Shown here: one piece after another, positions 62,686 to 64,000 of the stretch | How positions within the stretch are numbered: the first letter of the stretch is position 1 | Layout: every line of letters begins with the position of its first letter | Assembly (NCBI RefSeq): GCF_900142415.1 | Contig: NZ_FRAU01000001.1 | Span: forward strand, 62,001-126,000 | Direction: 5' to 3' | Length of the DNA stretch: 64,000 nucleotides | From: Rhodothermus profundi | GTDB lineage: Bacteria; Bacteroidota; Rhodothermia; Rhodothermales; Rhodothermaceae | Made by a program: the position numbers and the translations under genes | Notes under the pieces: generated by a model | What the model was told of the DNA's origin: nothing | Database searches by the model: none | What the model saw: only the letters and a program-made list of their open reading frames with translations

Positions 62686-64000
62686 TCAGGGACGGGGGAG
62701 TAGTTCAGGATTAAGAAAAGCGCGGCGTTCGATCTGACGGCGAAGTTGCAAGATGTGGTTGAGACGGGCAATAATTTCACGCAGACGCGCCTCATTATGC
62801 TGCGCGCGCAGTTGTTCTTCTTTGAGCTGGTGAATGAGCTCATCAATACGTTGCAGTTTAAGGCGCATCATTGCATCGGCGGCCGCTTCATAGGCGCGGT
62901 CGCGCAGGCGAGGAACAGGAATGCCTTTGCGCGCCCAGTTTTCAGAAGGTTCGTAGGGTTCCATAAGGGCCTCTGTGGCGAGGCGTTGCAGCTCGGGGCC
63001 ATAACGACCTTCCAGGAAGGGGCGTGCGTCAACGGCACCGGTTTCGTACTGTTCAAGCAATCGGGTAATCAGTTGACGAGGGGGGCCTTCGGTGAATTCC
63101 TCCAGCGCCATATGCCCCAGGACAAAGGCAATCATCGGCCGACCTTCTTCCAGCATGAGGCGCACCAGCAGGCGCTCGGCTTCGTGCCAAACGGGAGGAG
63201 GCTGCGGCGGTAGCGACACCGACGTAGAGCGGGGGGAAGGCGCTTCGCGTGCAGGAGCCGTTTCAGTTGCCTGCAGGATTTCCAGAAGGCGAACCGGAGG
63301 AATTTTCAGCAGTTCAGCAGCGCGGCGCACGTAGGGTTCGCGTAGTAGCGGGTCAGGAAGGCGCGCAATAGCCTCCACAATAGTGCGGGCCACTTCGGCT
63401 TCGCCCTCCGGCGTATCGAGCTGTCCCTGACGGCGCGCCAGTTCGTAGTGGAAAGTCACAAAATCCCGGCGGTGGCGCTGCAGATATTCCTGGAAAGCCC
63501 GCGCGCCCTGCGCCCGCACGAACGAATCGGGGTCTTCGCCCGGAGGTAGCGATACCACGTAGACGCTCAGGCCGCGTGCAAGAAACAGTTCAATGCTGCG
63601 CAGGGCTGCCTGCTGGCCGGCCGCATCAGCATCATAGAGCAGTACAACCCGCCGCACATAGCGAGCCAGCAGACGGGCTTGGTCAGGCGTAAGGGCGGTA
63701 CCACTGGTAGCGACTACGTGCTCAATGCCGGCCTGATGCAGCGCGATCACGTCGGTGTAGCCTTCGACCAGAATGGCTTCGCCCTGGGCTCGCAATGCCT
63801 GCCGTGCCTGGTAGAGTCCATAGAGCGTGCGCCCTTTGTGATAGACAGGCGTTTCAGGCGTGTTGATGTACTTAGGCTGGTCTGGATGCGGCGTGAGCAG
63901 CCGTCCACCAAAGCCAACGACCCGGCCGGTATGCGAAAAAATGGGAAACATGAGCCGATGGCGAAAGCGGTCGTAATACCCGGTGCGCTCTTTACGAGGG
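62686..64000 (-). CDS. dnaG: DNA primase, 5' end beyond the window
   Basis: The C-terminal about 438 residues of DnaG; the reading frame continues past base 64000, so the zinc-ribbon and part of the catalytic core are missing from view. The visible part starts RKERTGYYDRFRHRLMFPI and has the Toprim domain (ILVEGYTDVIALHQAGIEHVVATSGTAL; LLYDADAAGQQAALRSIELFL). Then come LPPGEDPDSFVRAQG and a C-terminal DnaB-interaction region with long helices. It makes RNA primers for replication. It is followed by the paa genes after 185 bp. Confidence 0.96.
   Translation of the reverse strand, partial: PRKERTGYYDRFRHRLMFPIFSHTGRVVGFGGRLLTPHPDQPKYINTPETPVYHKGRTLYGLYQARQALRAQGEAILVEGYTDVIALHQAGIEHVVATSGTALTPDQARLLARYVRRVVLLYDADAAGQQAALRSIELFLARGLSVYVVSLPPGEDPDSFVRAQGARAFQEYLQRHRRDFVTFHYELARRQGQLDTPEGEAEVARTIVEAIARLPDPLLREPYVRRAAELLKIPPVRLLEILQATETAPAREAPSPRSTSVSLPPQPPPVWHEAERLLVRLMLEEGRPMIAFVLGHMALEEFTEGPPRQLITRLLEQYETGAVDARPFLEGRYGPELQRLATEALMEPYEPSENWARKGIPVPRLRDRAYEAAADAMMRLKLQRIDELIHQLKEEQLRAQHNEARLREIIARLNHILQLRRQIERRAFLNPELLPRP

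Overview
The window reads as a chromosomal segment of a free-living, aerobic, moderately GC-rich member of the Bacteroidota/Rhodothermota, most probably Rhodothermus or a close relative. The evidence is two S46 dipeptidyl-peptidases, a type IX secretion (T9SS) C-terminal sorting domain, a 7TM-DISM histidine kinase, a Bacteroidota-type -7 promoter element (TAnnTTTG), sparse Shine-Dalgarno sequences, and above all the gene set for CDP-inositol-dependent inositol lipids that was described in Rhodothermus marinus. No phage, plasmid, insertion sequence, CRISPR array or rRNA gene was seen. The assignment rests on gene content and remembered family knowledge, not on a search.

Layout. 1-200: tRNA-Leu(UAG) with its terminator. 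318-4840: tandem S46 peptidase lipoproteins. 4824-12436: iPGM-like phosphatase, degenerate DprA, patatin lipase, an S9 peptidase fused to an FGE-sulfatase domain, an AB-hydrolase lipase and a dolichol-kinase-like enzyme. 12573-17697: hemE, an orphan DISM histidine kinase, an RluA pseudouridine synthase, a 103-residue protein possibly of HK97 A-domain type, and hemF. 17813-20865: three-gene inositol-lipid operon (CDP-alcohol phosphotransferase, inositol-phosphate synthase, nucleotidyltransferase). 20921-25371: pckA, then hemH-hemL. 25313-33294 (minus): aroB-tamB-rnr. 33382-36548: MnmM-like methyltransferase, T9SS-exported protein, NRDE protein, SixA. 36659-38201: nirK plus a blue copper protein. 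38285-40618: DUF72, cold-shock protein, SnoaL-like protein, methyltransferase. 40629-46752 (minus): copper/redox island with a DUF2231 membrane protein, ICMT-like methyltransferase, ECF sigma factor with a Cys-rich tail, His-rich CopB ATPase, cupredoxin and FAD oxidoreductase. 46966-55913: thiolase, AB hydrolase, AAG glycosylase, alaS, polysaccharide deacetylase and two small membrane proteins. 56037-62500 (minus): paaG-H-I-J-Y-Z, the lower phenylacetyl-CoA pathway. 62686-64000: 5'-truncated dnaG.

How the genes work together. hemL, hemE, hemF and hemH are early and late steps of aerobic protoporphyrin/heme synthesis. The inositol operon would make inositol-1-phosphate, activate it with CTP and transfer it to a lipid. 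nirK and the cupredoxin form a nitrite-reduction pair that needs copper, and a copper-efflux island follows about 3 kb downstream. The paa genes carry ring-epoxide-CoA to acetyl-CoA and succinyl-CoA, but the ring-activating paaK and paaABCDE are not in the window.

Architecture. Genes are tightly packed. Six of eleven convergent gene pairs overlap at their 3' ends by 8 to 59 bp, and only three convergent junctions carry an obvious hairpin terminator. The best candidates for something not routinely annotated are the S9-FGE fusion, the ferrochelatase with a four-cysteine tail, the possible minimal HK97 A-domain protein next to hemF, and the copper island.
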